From positions 1-61,676 of the forward strand of contig JAOAET010000030.1 in assembly GCA_026416665.1 (NCBI GenBank): a stretch of DNA of 61,676 nt, in the 5' to 3' direction. The translations under genes were made by a program, and so were the position numbers. The number at the start of each line of letters is the position of its first letter. Positions within the stretch are counted from its first letter, which is position 1. Under the pieces are notes generated by a model. It was not told the origin of the DNA. It saw nothing but the letters and a program-made list of their open reading frames with translations, and did not search any database. This DNA is from Candidatus Omnitrophota bacterium. GTDB lineage: Bacteria > Omnitrophota > Gorgyraeia > Gygaellales > Profunditerraquicolaceae. Below are positions 19,451 through 30,369 of the stretch, one piece after another.

Positions 19451-21070
19451 ATGAATAAATCCTTATCTTATCCTACCCACATAGCGTTTTCTGCCTCAGT
19501 AGTAAGTATAGCCACTTTTCTTTCTCGGATATTAGGCTTTATACGCGATATAGTTATTGCGCGATTTTTTGGAGTGTCTATTCAGGCCAGTGCCTTTGTG
19601 GTAGCTTTTCGCTTACCCAATCTGTTTCGTGACCTTTTAGGTGAAGGAGCAGCAAACTCAGCAATTGTACCGGTTTTAAGTGAATATCTTCACAAAGACA
19701 GCAAAGAACAGGAATTTTGGAAGATAGCCAATATTCTGATGAGAGTATTGCTATTAATATTTTTTACACTCACTCTATTAGGTATTATTTTTTCTCCTTT
19801 ATTAGTGCGTATTATGGCGCCTGGTTTTACCAGAGAAATATTGGATTTAACCGTAAGACTTAATCGCATTATGTTTGCTTATCTTATACTAATAGGTATG
19901 GCTGCTTATGCTACCGCATTACTTAATAGCTTAGGACACTTTAGTATCCCAGCATTTAGCCCTTGCCTTTTAAATATTGCTCTTATTATAGGGGCAATGA
20001 TAAGTAAAGAAAATCCTTTTGGTCTGGCAATTGCGGTCCTCGCAGGAGGGGTCTTGCAGCTTATAATTCAGTTACCTGTTTTAAAAAACTACGGAATGCA
20101 GTTTAAAATAAGCGGACCACTAAAACACAAAGCAGTTACAAAGATAAGTAGACTTCTTACTCCTCGTTTGTTTAGTAGCGCCATCTACCAATTAAATAAT
20201 ATTGTAGATTCAGTATTCGGGTCACTATCCTTTATTGTTGGTGAGGGAGCAATAGCTGCACTTTATTTTTCCTATCGTCTTATTCAATTTCCATTAGCTT
20301 TGTTTAGCACCTCTCTATCACAGGTAATGTTACCTACTCTTTCTCAGATAGCCTCAGCCTCTGTTGAGACAGAGCAATTTAAGAAAACCTTTATGTTTGG
20401 TTTACGGACAATTATTTTTTTAATTATCCCCTGTAGTGTAGCTTTTATGGTCTTATCAAAAACATTAATTTATTCACTTTTTGGTGGAGGAAGGTTTTCC
20501 AAATACGCCGTTGAGATTACTTCAGGGTGTCTTTTTTATTACAGCTTAGGTTTAGTTGCTTACGCGACAATAAAACTTTTTCAATCAGCTTTTTTTGCAC
20601 TAAAAGATACACTAACACCTACCTATATTTCTGCGTTTGGCCTTATACTTAATGTTTTACTAAATGCCCTGTTTATGTATAAACTAAAGGCCAAAGGGAT
20701 TGCCTTGGCTACTTCCTTATCTGGTATAATTTCTGCAATACTTTTAGGGTATTATCTACAAAGAAAAATTGGTACATTTGTTTTTAAAAACTTAATAGTT
20801 TTTATTGTTAAAGTAGTTTTGGCTTCTTCTGTAATGGCAGTGGTTTGCTATTTTAGTCAAAAGATAAGTTATCCATTTGCTAGAGGTGTTTTGGAGAAAC
20901 TCTTATTGTTAACTGTCCCAATAGGGCTAGGCGGTTTGACATATTTTGTTTGCGCTCTTTTTTTAAATATTGAGCAAGCTGGTTTAATTTTAAAAATGGT
21001 CACGGGGCAAACTAACGCTACTTTTTTGGCAGAGGTAATAAATGAGCAAGGACATAAAAAAAATAATTAG
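19451..21070 (+). CDS. murJ: Lipid II flippase MurJ (MviN family)
   Basis: ATFLSRILGFIRDIVIARFFG, VAFRLPNLFRDLLGEGAANSAIVPVLSEY, ALPTYISAFGLILNVLLNALFM-type motifs. Confidence 0.93.
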   Translation: MNKSLSYPTHIAFSASVVSIATFLSRILGFIRDIVIARFFGVSIQASAFVVAFRLPNLFRDLLGEGAANSAIVPVLSEYLHKDSKEQEFWKIANILMRVLLLIFFTLTLLGIIFSPLLVRIMAPGFTREILDLTVRLNRIMFAYLILIGMAAYATALLNSLGHFSIPAFSPCLLNIALIIGAMISKENPFGLAIAVLAGGVLQLIIQLPVLKNYGMQFKISGPLKHKAVTKISRLLTPRLFSSAIYQLNNIVDSVFGSLSFIVGEGAIAALYFSYRLIQFPLALFSTSLSQVMLPTLSQIASASVETEQFKKTFMFGLRTIIFLIIPCSVAFMVLSKTLIYSLFGGGRFSKYAVEITSGCLFYYSLGLVAYATIKLFQSAFFALKDTLTPTYISAFGLILNVLLNALFMYKLKAKGIALATSLSGIISAILLGYYLQRKIGTFVFKNLIVFIVKVVLASSVMAVVCYFSQKISYPFARGVLEKLLLLTVPIGLGGLTYFVCALFLNIEQAGLILKMVTGQTNATFLAEVINEQGHKKNN

Positions 21071-22289
21071 TTCTCTTCCAGATCAGCCAGGGGTTTATAT
21101 CTACAAGGATGCTGAAGGAAGAATAATTTATATTGGCAAGGCAAAGTCATTAAAAAAAAGGGTTGCTTCTTACTTTACAAAATACCTATCAAGCAAAACA
21201 CAGGCCTTGGTATCAAAAATTTGTGACATCGAGTATATTACCACTGCCACAGAATACCAGGCACAGCTTTTGGAGGCAGAGCTTATTCGTGATAATCAGC
21301 CACAGTATAATGTTTCTTTTAAAGACGATAAATCTTTTCCTATGATTGCTATTACAAAAGAACGCTTCCCGCGTATAACTTTAAGCCGTGCCCTTGAGGC
21401 AGAGAAAAACCCTCAAGCTGCTTTTTATTATGGGCCGTATCCCAATGCAAAGCTTGTTCGGCAAAGTATCAAGTTCATCAGGCGCTTATTTGGTTTTCGT
21501 AGTTGTAAGACTATGCCGAACCAACCATGCCTATATTTTCGTTTAGGTCTTTGTCCAGCACCCTGTATTGGAAAGATAACCGCAGAGGATTATGCCCAAC
21601 GAATAGAGCAGATCCGTCTTTTTTTGGAATGCCGTTATGACCAGCTAATAGAAAAATTAACCCAGAAGATGAAAAAACTAGCTGAGCAACATCTTTTTGA
21701 AGAGGCAGCACAGTTACGCGACCAAATTAAAGCACTTAGTATGGTTACTCAAACCGGGGAGGTATCCACATTAGGCGCATTAGAGCAGTTAAAAAAATGC
21801 TTGAGATTAAATAGACTGCCTTTACATATTGAAGGATTTGATGTCTCTAATATTGCGGGAAAAGAAGCTACAGCAGCTATGGTTTGTTTTTCTTATGGGC
21901 GTCCTGATAAGAAGAATTATCGTAGGTTTAGAATTAAGACGGTTTATTCTGTTGATGATTACGCAATGATTCGTGAAGTGATCCGTCGCAGATATAGGCG
22001 CCTTAAAGAAGAAAAAACTCCTTTGCCAGATTTAGTTGTAATTGATGGTGGTAAACAACATCTTTTAGCAGCCAGTGAACAAATAAAGAAATTAGGACTT
22101 TCGCTTCAAGTAATAAGTATCACTAAAGACCCTGAGCAGGTTTATTCATTAAAGGGAAATCGTGTAATAAATTTTGAAAAAGATAGCTTAGCCTTAAATC
22201 TTTTACGTTACATTCGCAATGAAGCGCATCGTTTCGCACGTAAATACCATCTTCTTCTGCGAAAAAAGAAATTATTGCCGCAAGTTTAA
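21042..22289 (+). CDS. uvrC: UvrC-like excinuclease subunit, short form without C-terminal HhH
   Basis: GIY-YIG DQPGVYIYKDAEGRIIYIGKAKSLKKRVASYF, UVR-like segment, RNase H-like HIEGFDVSNIAGKEATAAMVCFSYGRPDKKNYRRFRIK and DLVVIDGGKQHLLAA. Confidence 0.85.
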   Translation: MSKDIKKIISSLPDQPGVYIYKDAEGRIIYIGKAKSLKKRVASYFTKYLSSKTQALVSKICDIEYITTATEYQAQLLEAELIRDNQPQYNVSFKDDKSFPMIAITKERFPRITLSRALEAEKNPQAAFYYGPYPNAKLVRQSIKFIRRLFGFRSCKTMPNQPCLYFRLGLCPAPCIGKITAEDYAQRIEQIRLFLECRYDQLIEKLTQKMKKLAEQHLFEEAAQLRDQIKALSMVTQTGEVSTLGALEQLKKCLRLNRLPLHIEGFDVSNIAGKEATAAMVCFSYGRPDKKNYRRFRIKTVYSVDDYAMIREVIRRRYRRLKEEKTPLPDLVVIDGGKQHLLAASEQIKKLGLSLQVISITKDPEQVYSLKGNRVINFEKDSLALNLLRYIRNEAHRFARKYHLLLRKKKLLPQV

Positions 22290-22327
22290 ATTGTTAAAGA
22301 GCTAAAGTAATTCTTAAATCTAAAGTT

Positions 22328-22606
22328 ATGAATTCTTTTACTCGGAAGGTTTACGAAATTGTTTTAAAAATTCCCTTAGGTAAAGTGCGTACTTACAGTT
22401 GGGTTGCTAAAAAGGCAGGTAGACCTAAAGCTAGCCGAGCAGTAGGCAATATTTTACGCAATAATCCTTATCCCATACTTATACCTTGCCATCGCGTAAT
22501 TAAAAGTAATGGGGAAATTGGGGGTTATTCAAAAGGTATCCGAAAGAAAAAAGCACTTCTGTTAAAAGAGAAGGAGATTATCCGATGGCTAAAGAGCAGA
22601 CCATAA
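22328..22606 (+). CDS. ogt: Methylated-DNA--protein-cysteine methyltransferase family (Ogt/ATL)
   Basis: PLGKVRTYSWVAKKAGRPKASRAVGNILRNNPYPILIPCHRVIKSNGEIGGYSKG with active-site PCHRV. Confidence 0.9.
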   Translation: MNSFTRKVYEIVLKIPLGKVRTYSWVAKKAGRPKASRAVGNILRNNPYPILIPCHRVIKSNGEIGGYSKGIRKKKALLLKEKEIIRWLKSRP

Positions 22607-23526
22607 GAAAAATTCTTTTCTACAGCAGTGTAATAATTTTCTTTGTTGGGTTACCGATTATTTTATCTTCAGCAGTCGGCTATCGGTTTGACCGCAAAAC
22701 TTTTAAATTCACTAAAACGGGGTTTATTTCTTTAAAGACAATACCAATTGGTGCAAAAGTCTATATTAATGATCGGCCTTTCTTGGAAAAAACTCCTTGT
22801 CTTATTGCTGAGTTAATGCCTGATATTTATAAGTTAGAGATTTCTCTACCAGGGTATTATCCTTATACTACTGCAGTAATGGTGGAGGCAGGAAAGGTTA
22901 CACGTTTAGAAAAGATTATTTTATTTCCCTTGCGGCCTGACGTAGAACAGGTGAATAAAGAACCATTAATGGCATATTGGTTAGATTTACAAAAAGGATT
23001 TATTTTTTATGTAGATGAGCAGAATAAAGCTATTTATAAGGCAGATCTTTTTACAGAACATTTCGAACATTTTGCAGACTATATGCCTCTTTCGCAGGAC
23101 CCTTTTAAGTGGGAATTATCAGCTGACCGTAAAAAGTTAATGTATTGTAACAGTCGGCAGATAGGTATTATCTATCTTAGACCTCAAGATGCCGAATTTG
23201 AACAAACAAAATTTATTATTCAATACCCCCATTCTATCCGAGATATCTTCTGGCATTCTGACTCTTATTACCTAATTGTAGTTACTGAAAAGACTATCGA
23301 TATGCTAGAGGCACGGCCAAATGCCTTACCACAGACTATAGTGAAACTTAAGCACCATAAAACTTATGCCAGCTACGATATAAAGAGTGATACGCTCTAC
23401 TTTACAGATACCGAAGAAGCAGCTGATGGTAGGCAGTATTTAAACCTTTATCGTTTGGACCTTAAGCCACGTAAGCTATATTCTATAATAGAAGATTTGA
23501 TAAAAAAGAGACATACAGTTGAGTAA
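22585..23526 (+). CDS. PEGA domain-containing membrane protein with beta-propeller-like region
   Basis: TM helix, then GFISLKTIPIGAKVYINDRPFLEKTPCLIAELMPDIYKLEISLPGYYPY. Confidence 0.72.
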   Translation: MAKEQTIRKILFYSSVIIFFVGLPIILSSAVGYRFDRKTFKFTKTGFISLKTIPIGAKVYINDRPFLEKTPCLIAELMPDIYKLEISLPGYYPYTTAVMVEAGKVTRLEKIILFPLRPDVEQVNKEPLMAYWLDLQKGFIFYVDEQNKAIYKADLFTEHFEHFADYMPLSQDPFKWELSADRKKLMYCNSRQIGIIYLRPQDAEFEQTKFIIQYPHSIRDIFWHSDSYYLIVVTEKTIDMLEARPNALPQTIVKLKHHKTYASYDIKSDTLYFTDTEEAADGRQYLNLYRLDLKPRKLYSIIEDLIKKRHTVE

Positions 23527-25021
23527 TACTATGCCCAAGGAAAAAATTCGTCGGTTCCTGGAGATAATACCAGGAAGTATATCTTGGATTAGTATTATAG
23601 TATTAGTAGCCCTGGCTATTTTTCGACCAGTGGCTTGTGCTGTATTCATCATTATTTTTGAATTTTATTGGATTATTCGTACAGGCTATTTAACTACCCT
23701 GTTAATTTTGGCGTATCGAAAATTAATGCGCCAGAGAAACAAAGACTGGCTATATCTTTTAGAACGCCTTCAGCCTGAAAAAGATTTCCATAAATTATTT
23801 CATTTGGTTATTTTCCCAACTTGTAAAGAAGGTCCACAGATTCTTGAAGAATCATTAACAGCATTAGCCAACAGCAAGTATCCTCTTGATAGAATTATTG
23901 TAGTAATTGCTTTTGAGGAACGTATCTTACAGGCAAAACAATGGGCTAAGCAATTAGAACAAAAGTGGGCACATTATTTTGGAGGGTATCTGTCAACCTT
24001 TCATCCCGATGGGCTTGCAGGAGAGCGGCCGGTAAAAGGTGCAAACGCTACTTGGGCAGCAAAAAAAGCCAAAGATTTTCTTGAAGAAAAAGGTATTCCT
24101 TTAGAAAACGTAATTGTTTCTTGTTTTGATGCAGACACCTGTGTAGATAAAAACTATTTTGCCTGTCTTTCTTACCACTTTCTTACGCATTTAAAGCCAC
24201 ACCAGGCAAGTTATCAGCCCATACCTGTTTACAATAATAATATCTGGCAGGCACCTTCGTTTGCGCGTCTGGTAGAATTATGTGCTTCTTTTATGCAACT
24301 AATTGAGAGTGTACGAAGAGAAAAATTTGTTACTTTCTCAAGCCATAGTATGAGTTTCAAGACTTTAGTTGACATAGATTATTGGCCTTTAGATATGGTC
24401 TCTGATGATTCAGTTGTGTATTGGAAGGCATATCTTCATTTTGATGGCGAATACGAGGTAGTGCCTTTGTATATTACTGTCTCTATGGATGTTGCCTATA
24501 GTAAGACTTTGTGGCAGACAATAAAAATACAGTATAAACAAAAAAGGCGTTGGGCTTTTGGGGTAGAGAATTTTCCTTTTGTTGTCTATGGTTTTTTACA
24601 TAACCCTCACATTCCTTTTACAAAAAAAATAAGAAGGACATTTCACTTATTAGAAAGCCATGTTACTTGGGCACTCTGGGCAACGATAATTGTGGTTATT
24701 TCTCCGCTACCTATGTTATTAGGAAGACAATTTATTCAACAACTTCCTATCGGTTATAACTTCCCACGCATTAGTAGTATGCTTTTGGACTTTACTATAT
24801 GGACAAGTTTAATCTGGTTAGTCTTAAGTCGTTTAATTCTTCCACCACGTCCTAAAAAGATTAGTTGGTTTGTTAATGTAATGATGATAATGGAATGGTT
24901 AATGGTGCCTTTTATTGTGATTATTCTTGGTTCAACGCCGGCATTGGATGCCCAGACACGTTTACTATTAGGTAGATATTTAGATTTTTCTCCTACTGAA
25001 AAGAGCCGTAAAGTGGTATAA
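23519..25021 (+). CDS. Family 2-like glycosyltransferase, membrane
   Basis: FPTCKEGPQILEESLTALANSKYPLDRIIVVIAFEER, CFDADTCVDKNYF, SDDSVVYWKAYL, QYKQKRRWAFG; start TTG 23519 or ATG 23531. Confidence 0.82.
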   Translation: MSNTMPKEKIRRFLEIIPGSISWISIIVLVALAIFRPVACAVFIIIFEFYWIIRTGYLTTLLILAYRKLMRQRNKDWLYLLERLQPEKDFHKLFHLVIFPTCKEGPQILEESLTALANSKYPLDRIIVVIAFEERILQAKQWAKQLEQKWAHYFGGYLSTFHPDGLAGERPVKGANATWAAKKAKDFLEEKGIPLENVIVSCFDADTCVDKNYFACLSYHFLTHLKPHQASYQPIPVYNNNIWQAPSFARLVELCASFMQLIESVRREKFVTFSSHSMSFKTLVDIDYWPLDMVSDDSVVYWKAYLHFDGEYEVVPLYITVSMDVAYSKTLWQTIKIQYKQKRRWAFGVENFPFVVYGFLHNPHIPFTKKIRRTFHLLESHVTWALWATIIVVISPLPMLLGRQFIQQLPIGYNFPRISSMLLDFTIWTSLIWLVLSRLILPPRPKKISWFVNVMMIMEWLMVPFIVIILGSTPALDAQTRLLLGRYLDFSPTEKSRKVV

Positions 25022-25066
25022 TAAATTTTTGAATAAATAATTGCTGGTAAAGGAGGAGGGTAAGTA

Positions 25067-26140
25067 ATGACCATTATAGATTATCTAAAAATGCTTGTAG
25101 AAAAGGACGGTTCTGACCTTTTTTACCGTGCAGGCGGTACTGTCAGGATGCGTATTAATGGCCTGGTTACGCAAGTGGGAAGTGAAATCATCACCATGGA
25201 TGATATTGATATGGCGTTACAGAAAATACTTTCTAAAGAGCTACGCGATTTTTTTAAACGTAACCTAGATGTGGAATTTGCATATTATTGTCCTGAGTTA
25301 AAACACCGTTTCCGAGTCAGTATCTTTAATCAGCGGAATTGGCCGTCTATTGTTGTGCGCAATGTCCCTGCACGAATAAAAACTTTAGAGGAGTTGAATT
25401 TACCAGCAGAGATATTAAAGAAACTTGCTTTAGAACGCAGAGGTATTGTCTTGTTGACAGGGACGATGGGGTCGGGTAAGTCTACTACTATTGCCAGTAT
25501 GATTGAGTATATTAATGAAAATTGTTATCGGCATATCTATACCCTTGAAGAGCCAATTGAGGCTACATTTGAAGACAAAAACTGTATTATCAATCAGCGT
25601 GAGTTGAATAAAGATGTGGTTTCCTATAGTCAGGCTTTACGTTCTTTTACTCTGCAAAGCCCAGATGTTATTTACATCGGAAATATCCGTGATACTGAAA
25701 CAATGGCGGCTGCTTTAACAGTAGCAGAAACTGGTGTGTTAGTTTTAAGTACACTACATACTGTCAATGCCCCACAGACAGTAGAGCGAATCATTAATTT
25801 CTTCCCACCGCATCAACATCAACAGATTTGTACACAGTTGTCTGTGCTTCTTAAAGGAGTAATCTCTCTTAGGCTTATTCCACTTAAAGATAAATCCGGG
25901 CGCGTTCCTGCTTGTGAGATAATGCTTTTGTCTCCCACTATTAGTCGTCTTATCCGTGAGAATAAAATATGGGAGATCCCTCGTTATATTGCAGAAAGTG
26001 AGATATTTGGAATGCAGACTTTTGAGCAGGCATTGGTAAAGTTGGTAAAAGAAGGAAAAATTTCTGAAGAAGATGCCTTAAGTTATTGTGATAATAAAGA
26101 TGAATTTGTGTTAGCGTTAAAGGGTATTAAAAAACATTAA
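25067..26140 (+). CDS. pilT: PilT/PilU-type twitching motility ATPase
   Basis: MGSGKSTTIASMIEYIN Walker A, IYTLEEPIEATFEDKNCIINQRE, LRSFTLQSPDVIYIGNIRDTETMAAALTVAETGVLVLSTLHTVNAPQTVERIINFFPP. Confidence 0.93.
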   Translation: MTIIDYLKMLVEKDGSDLFYRAGGTVRMRINGLVTQVGSEIITMDDIDMALQKILSKELRDFFKRNLDVEFAYYCPELKHRFRVSIFNQRNWPSIVVRNVPARIKTLEELNLPAEILKKLALERRGIVLLTGTMGSGKSTTIASMIEYINENCYRHIYTLEEPIEATFEDKNCIINQRELNKDVVSYSQALRSFTLQSPDVIYIGNIRDTETMAAALTVAETGVLVLSTLHTVNAPQTVERIINFFPPHQHQQICTQLSVLLKGVISLRLIPLKDKSGRVPACEIMLLSPTISRLIRENKIWEIPRYIAESEIFGMQTFEQALVKLVKEGKISEEDALSYCDNKDEFVLALKGIKKH

Positions 26141-26176
26141 TTGGCAAGAAATATCTTTTTAAAATAAAAAATGTGA

Positions 26177-26238
26177 CTTCTATCTCTTAGGTAGTAAAAA
26201 TCCCAACTTTACATTTTTTTCACTGGGATAGATAGAAG
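26177..26238 (+). repeat. Nested inverted repeat / hairpin between pilT and prfB
   Basis: CTTCTATCT (26177-26185) with AGATAGAAG (26230-26238), inner TCCCA/TGGGA pair. Confidence 0.55.
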
Positions 26239-26303
26239 CTTCTTCAAAAAAGTTTTTTGGAAAATAATCGTTTTGATTAACGAAAATATTTTTAAGGATA
26301 GCG

Positions 26304-27459
26304 ATGCTTGATGAAATAAAAAAAAGATTAGAGGCAATCAACCAAGGTTTGAAGGAACTTAGGGGGTATCTTTGACATTGATAATAAAGTGTCTAGAATC
26401 GAGCAATTATCTAAGCAGATGTCGGAACAAGACTTCTGGAACAATGAGATAAAGGCACAGCAGGTAGTAAGAGAACTTAAAAATTTAAAGAGTGTGGTAG
26501 AACCTTGGCAGAGTGCGCAAAGGCGCTATCAGGAAATAGCAGAATTAGTTAGCATTGCTACTGCTGAAGAACAAAGCTTTCTAGAAGAATTGCAAAAGGC
26601 AAGCTCTGCATTAGAAAAGGAACTTAATCAACTTGAGTCTAAGACTTTGCTTGATAACAAAAACGACCCTAATAATGCCTTGCTTGCGATTAACGCCGGT
26701 GCAGGTGGCACTGAGTCTTGTGACTGGGTTCAGATGTTATTAAGGATGTATAGCCGATGGGCAGAAGAAAAAGGTTTTGCTGTTAAAATAGTTGATATGT
26801 TGCCAGGTGAAGAAGCCGGTATAAAAAATGTAACATTATTTATTGAAGGTGCTTATGCTTATGGATACTTACAATCAGAAAGGGGTGTGCATAGGTTAGT
26901 TCGTATCTCTCCTTTTGATGCTAACAGACGACGACATACCTCTTTTGCCTCAGTAGATGTAATTCCAGAATTAGAAGACAATACAGAGGTTGTAATTGAA
27001 GAAAAAGATTTAATTATTGAAACCTTTCGCGCATCTACTGCTGGCGGACAGCATATGCAGAAGACAGATTCAGCTGTTCGTATTACGCATATTCCTACAG
27101 GTATTGTTGTCCAGTCACAAAACGAACGTTCACAATATCAAAACAAACAGACCGCGTTGCGTGTCTTAAAGGCGCGTATTTATGAGTTGAAAGAGAAACA
27201 GAGGCAGAAGGAACTTGAAGAAATTAGAGGCAAGGAAAAGAAGAAAATTGAATGGGGCAGTCAAATACGTTCCTATGTGCTATATCCTTATACCCTCGTT
27301 AAGGATCATCGAACAGGTTACCAGACAGCAAATGCTGATGCTGTTTTAGATGGTGATATAGATGGTTTTATAGAAGAGTATCTAAAATATCTAAAAGGAA
27401 AAAAGTTAAAGAAAACAGAACAAACTGATGATTTCTTGGATAAAGAATTTAAATCTTAA
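26304..27459 (+). CDS. prfB: Peptide chain release factor 2 with +1 programmed frameshift at 26370-26376
   Basis: ATG 26304 [23 protein letters not shown] then AGGGGG-TAT-CTT-TGA-C; +1 frame continues [11 protein letters not shown]... with GGQ motif [20 protein letters not shown]. Confidence 0.95.
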
Positions 27460-30364
27460 GGCAAAACAGAAGATTATACAACAAAGATTCCCAGGCTTAG
27501 CCATCTTTTTACATAAAGATATGCCAATGTCTTCAGTAAATGAGATGGTGCGTTTGGCCTCTTTGGTGTGGCAGGTAAATAGCTATGAAGAAAAAATGAA
27601 GGAACTTTCTGATAAACAGCTACGCGAAAAAACCGAATTTTTCCGCCAGCAAATTCTTAAGAACAATCAACTGCTACAACCTGAGATTGAAAAGTTAGAA
27701 CAGTTACTTGAGTCTGTTTCTATTCCTGAGGAAAAAGAAAGAATTAAAGAGAAGATAAAACAAACCAGGTTAAAGGTTTTTGATACAGTGATGTTAGAGG
27801 CATTTGCGGTGGTCCGTGAGGCAGCTAAACGAACCATTGGGTTACGGCATTTTGATGTGCAGGTTGCCGGTGCAATTGTGTTGCATGAAGGAAAAATTGC
27901 AGAGATGGCCACGGGCGAAGGCAAGACCTTAGTAGCTACTATGCCAGCTTATCTTAATGCGCTTCTGGGAAAAGGTGTGCATATAGTTACAGTTAATGAT
28001 TATTTAGCTCGTCGTGACCGTGAGTGGATGGGACCAATCTACGAATTTCTGGGTTTGTCTGTTGGTTGTATCCAACACGATATGTCTGATGAACAAAGGC
28101 GCCAGGCCTATATCTGCGACATTACTTATGGAACAAATAATGAGTTTGGGTTTGATTATTTAAGGGATAATATGAAGTATTCTTTAGAGGAGCTGGTGCA
28201 GCGGGATTTTTATTACGCCATTGTAGATGAAGTGGATTCTATTCTTATTGATGAGGCACGAACACCATTAATAATTTCTGGCGCAAGCGAAGAGTCAACA
28301 GATAAATATTACACCGCCTGTCGTATTGCCCAACAGTTAAAAGGAAGACGGGTAAGTGAAAGTGATCAGATAGATGCCAAGTATAAAGGGGTAGATTTAG
28401 CCAAGGGGTTTGATTACACTGCTGATGAAAAGGCACACACTATTAGTTTAACAGAAGAAGGGGAGATACGTGTAGCAAAGCTTTGGGGAGTGGACAATTT
28501 GCATAGTATTGAGACTATGGAATACAAACACCATATAATTCAAGCACTGCGCGCAAAAGAATTTTTTAAACGCGACCGAGAATATATTGTCAAAGATGGA
28601 CAAGTTATTATTGTTGATGAATTTACTGGGCGCCTTATGCCAGGTAGACGTTGGTCAGATGGGTTACATCAAGCAATTGAGGCAAAAGAGGGATTGCGTA
28701 TTGAACGCGAAAACCAGACTTTGGCGACTATTACTTTTCAGAATTACTTTAGAATGTATGAAAAACTGGCAGGAATGACCGGCACTGCTTATACTGAGGC
28801 AAATGAATTTAAGGCAATCTATAAATTAGATGTTGTATCGCTACCTACAAATAGACCGCTAATACGAACTAATTACCCTGATGTGGTTTATAAGACAGAA
28901 AAAGAAAAATTCGAGGCAGTGGTTAACGAGATAATTGAATTATACCAAAAGGGTAGACCGGTATTGGTGGGGACAATAGCGATAGATAAATCAGAAATGC
29001 TTTCGGATATGCTCCGGCGCAGAGGAATTCCTCATCAGGTATTAAATGCAAAATTTCATGAGATGGAGGCAGCTATTGTTGCTCAGGCAGGTAGATTAAA
29101 AACAGTGACTATTGCCACTAATATGGCAGGTCGAGGGACCGATATTCTTCTAGGTGGTAATGCTGAATTTATGGCAAAAAGTATTATTAAGCAAAGATTA
29201 CAGGCAAAAGAAAAGGTAACCGCAGAGGATTATCAAAAATTACTCCAACAATGTAAGCGTGAGACTGACCGTGAGCACCAGGAGGTTGTGCGTTTAGGAG
29301 GGTTGCATGTAATAGGAACTGAACGCCATGAATCGCGAAGAATTGATAATCAGTTACGCGGTCGCTGTGGTCGCCAAGGTGATCCAGGGTCATCGCGTTT
29401 CTATGTCTCTTTTGACGACGACCTTATGCGGCTTTTTGCTCCCGAGTTTATGCTAAAAATGCTTGCAGGTATTGAGACCAACGGCGAACCGCTTACTCTT
29501 AAAGAAGGCTTTTTAGCAAATCAGATTACCCGTTCTATTGAAACAGCGCAACGTAGAGTTGAACAACACAATTTTGAAATACGCAAACAACTTTTAGAAT
29601 ATGACAATGTGATGAATAAACAGCGAGAGATTATCTATAACCAACGCCGGCAAATTTTAGAAGGAATTTCTTTAAAAGAGCAACTTTATAATATCCTTGA
29701 AGAAGCGGTGCAGAAATTAGTGGACAGTTATTACCGAGACAATGCTGGTATTTCAGAGTCAGGCTCTGATACTGAACTCTTAACGCAACTACACTTAAAG
29801 TTTGGGCTTAAGTTAGAGACGAAAGAGTTGGAAGGGAAAAGTGCCTCAGCAATAAAAGAAATGATTATAGAGTTACTTAAACACCAATATGAGGAAAAAG
29901 AACAGGCAGTTGGTTCAGAACTGATGCGTTCACTTGAACGAATGGTGTTTTTACAGATTGTGGACAGTAAATGGAAAGACCATCTTTACTCTATGGACAA
30001 ATTACGTGAGGGTATTGGTCTACGCGCATACGGCCATAGAGATCCTCTTATAGAGTATAAAAATGAGGCATTTCAGTATTTCAGCCAAATGATTGTCAGC
30101 ATAAAGGAGGAGGCATTGGAAACACTTCTTAAGCTACAACCTTCACGTCCTGAACGTTTTCGTGGCATTTTTAATGCCCCACATATTGAGTTACACCCAG
30201 AATTAGAAAAACCTTCTTTAGAGCAAGTGCAACAAGCTTCTTCAGTTCCTTCCCAGGTAAGTAGCCCAAGTGTTCCTTTACAATCACACCATCCCAAAGT
30301 AGGCAGAAACGATCCCTGTCCTTGTGGTTCGGGTAAGAAATATAAAAAGTGTTGTGGACAGTAA
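27428..30364 (+). CDS. secA: Preprotein translocase ATPase SecA
   Basis: [56 protein letters not shown]-terminal [19 protein letters not shown]. Confidence 0.97.
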   Translation: MISWIKNLNLKAKQKIIQQRFPGLAIFLHKDMPMSSVNEMVRLASLVWQVNSYEEKMKELSDKQLREKTEFFRQQILKNNQLLQPEIEKLEQLLESVSIPEEKERIKEKIKQTRLKVFDTVMLEAFAVVREAAKRTIGLRHFDVQVAGAIVLHEGKIAEMATGEGKTLVATMPAYLNALLGKGVHIVTVNDYLARRDREWMGPIYEFLGLSVGCIQHDMSDEQRRQAYICDITYGTNNEFGFDYLRDNMKYSLEELVQRDFYYAIVDEVDSILIDEARTPLIISGASEESTDKYYTACRIAQQLKGRRVSESDQIDAKYKGVDLAKGFDYTADEKAHTISLTEEGEIRVAKLWGVDNLHSIETMEYKHHIIQALRAKEFFKRDREYIVKDGQVIIVDEFTGRLMPGRRWSDGLHQAIEAKEGLRIERENQTLATITFQNYFRMYEKLAGMTGTAYTEANEFKAIYKLDVVSLPTNRPLIRTNYPDVVYKTEKEKFEAVVNEIIELYQKGRPVLVGTIAIDKSEMLSDMLRRRGIPHQVLNAKFHEMEAAIVAQAGRLKTVTIATNMAGRGTDILLGGNAEFMAKSIIKQRLQAKEKVTAEDYQKLLQQCKRETDREHQEVVRLGGLHVIGTERHESRRIDNQLRGRCGRQGDPGSSRFYVSFDDDLMRLFAPEFMLKMLAGIETNGEPLTLKEGFLANQITRSIETAQRRVEQHNFEIRKQLLEYDNVMNKQREIIYNQRRQILEGISLKEQLYNILEEAVQKLVDSYYRDNAGISESGSDTELLTQLHLKFGLKLETKELEGKSASAIKEMIIELLKHQYEEKEQAVGSELMRSLERMVFLQIVDSKWKDHLYSMDKLREGIGLRAYGHRDPLIEYKNEAFQYFSQMIVSIKEEALETLLKLQPSRPERFRGIFNAPHIELHPELEKPSLEQVQQASSVPSQVSSPSVPLQSHHPKVGRNDPCPCGSGKKYKKCCGQ

Positions 30365-30369
30365 AATAT

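Noticed and set aside
26389-27459. ORF-track start for the release factor
   Set aside because: True start is 26304 with a +1 programmed frameshift; 26389 is an artefact of single-frame calling.
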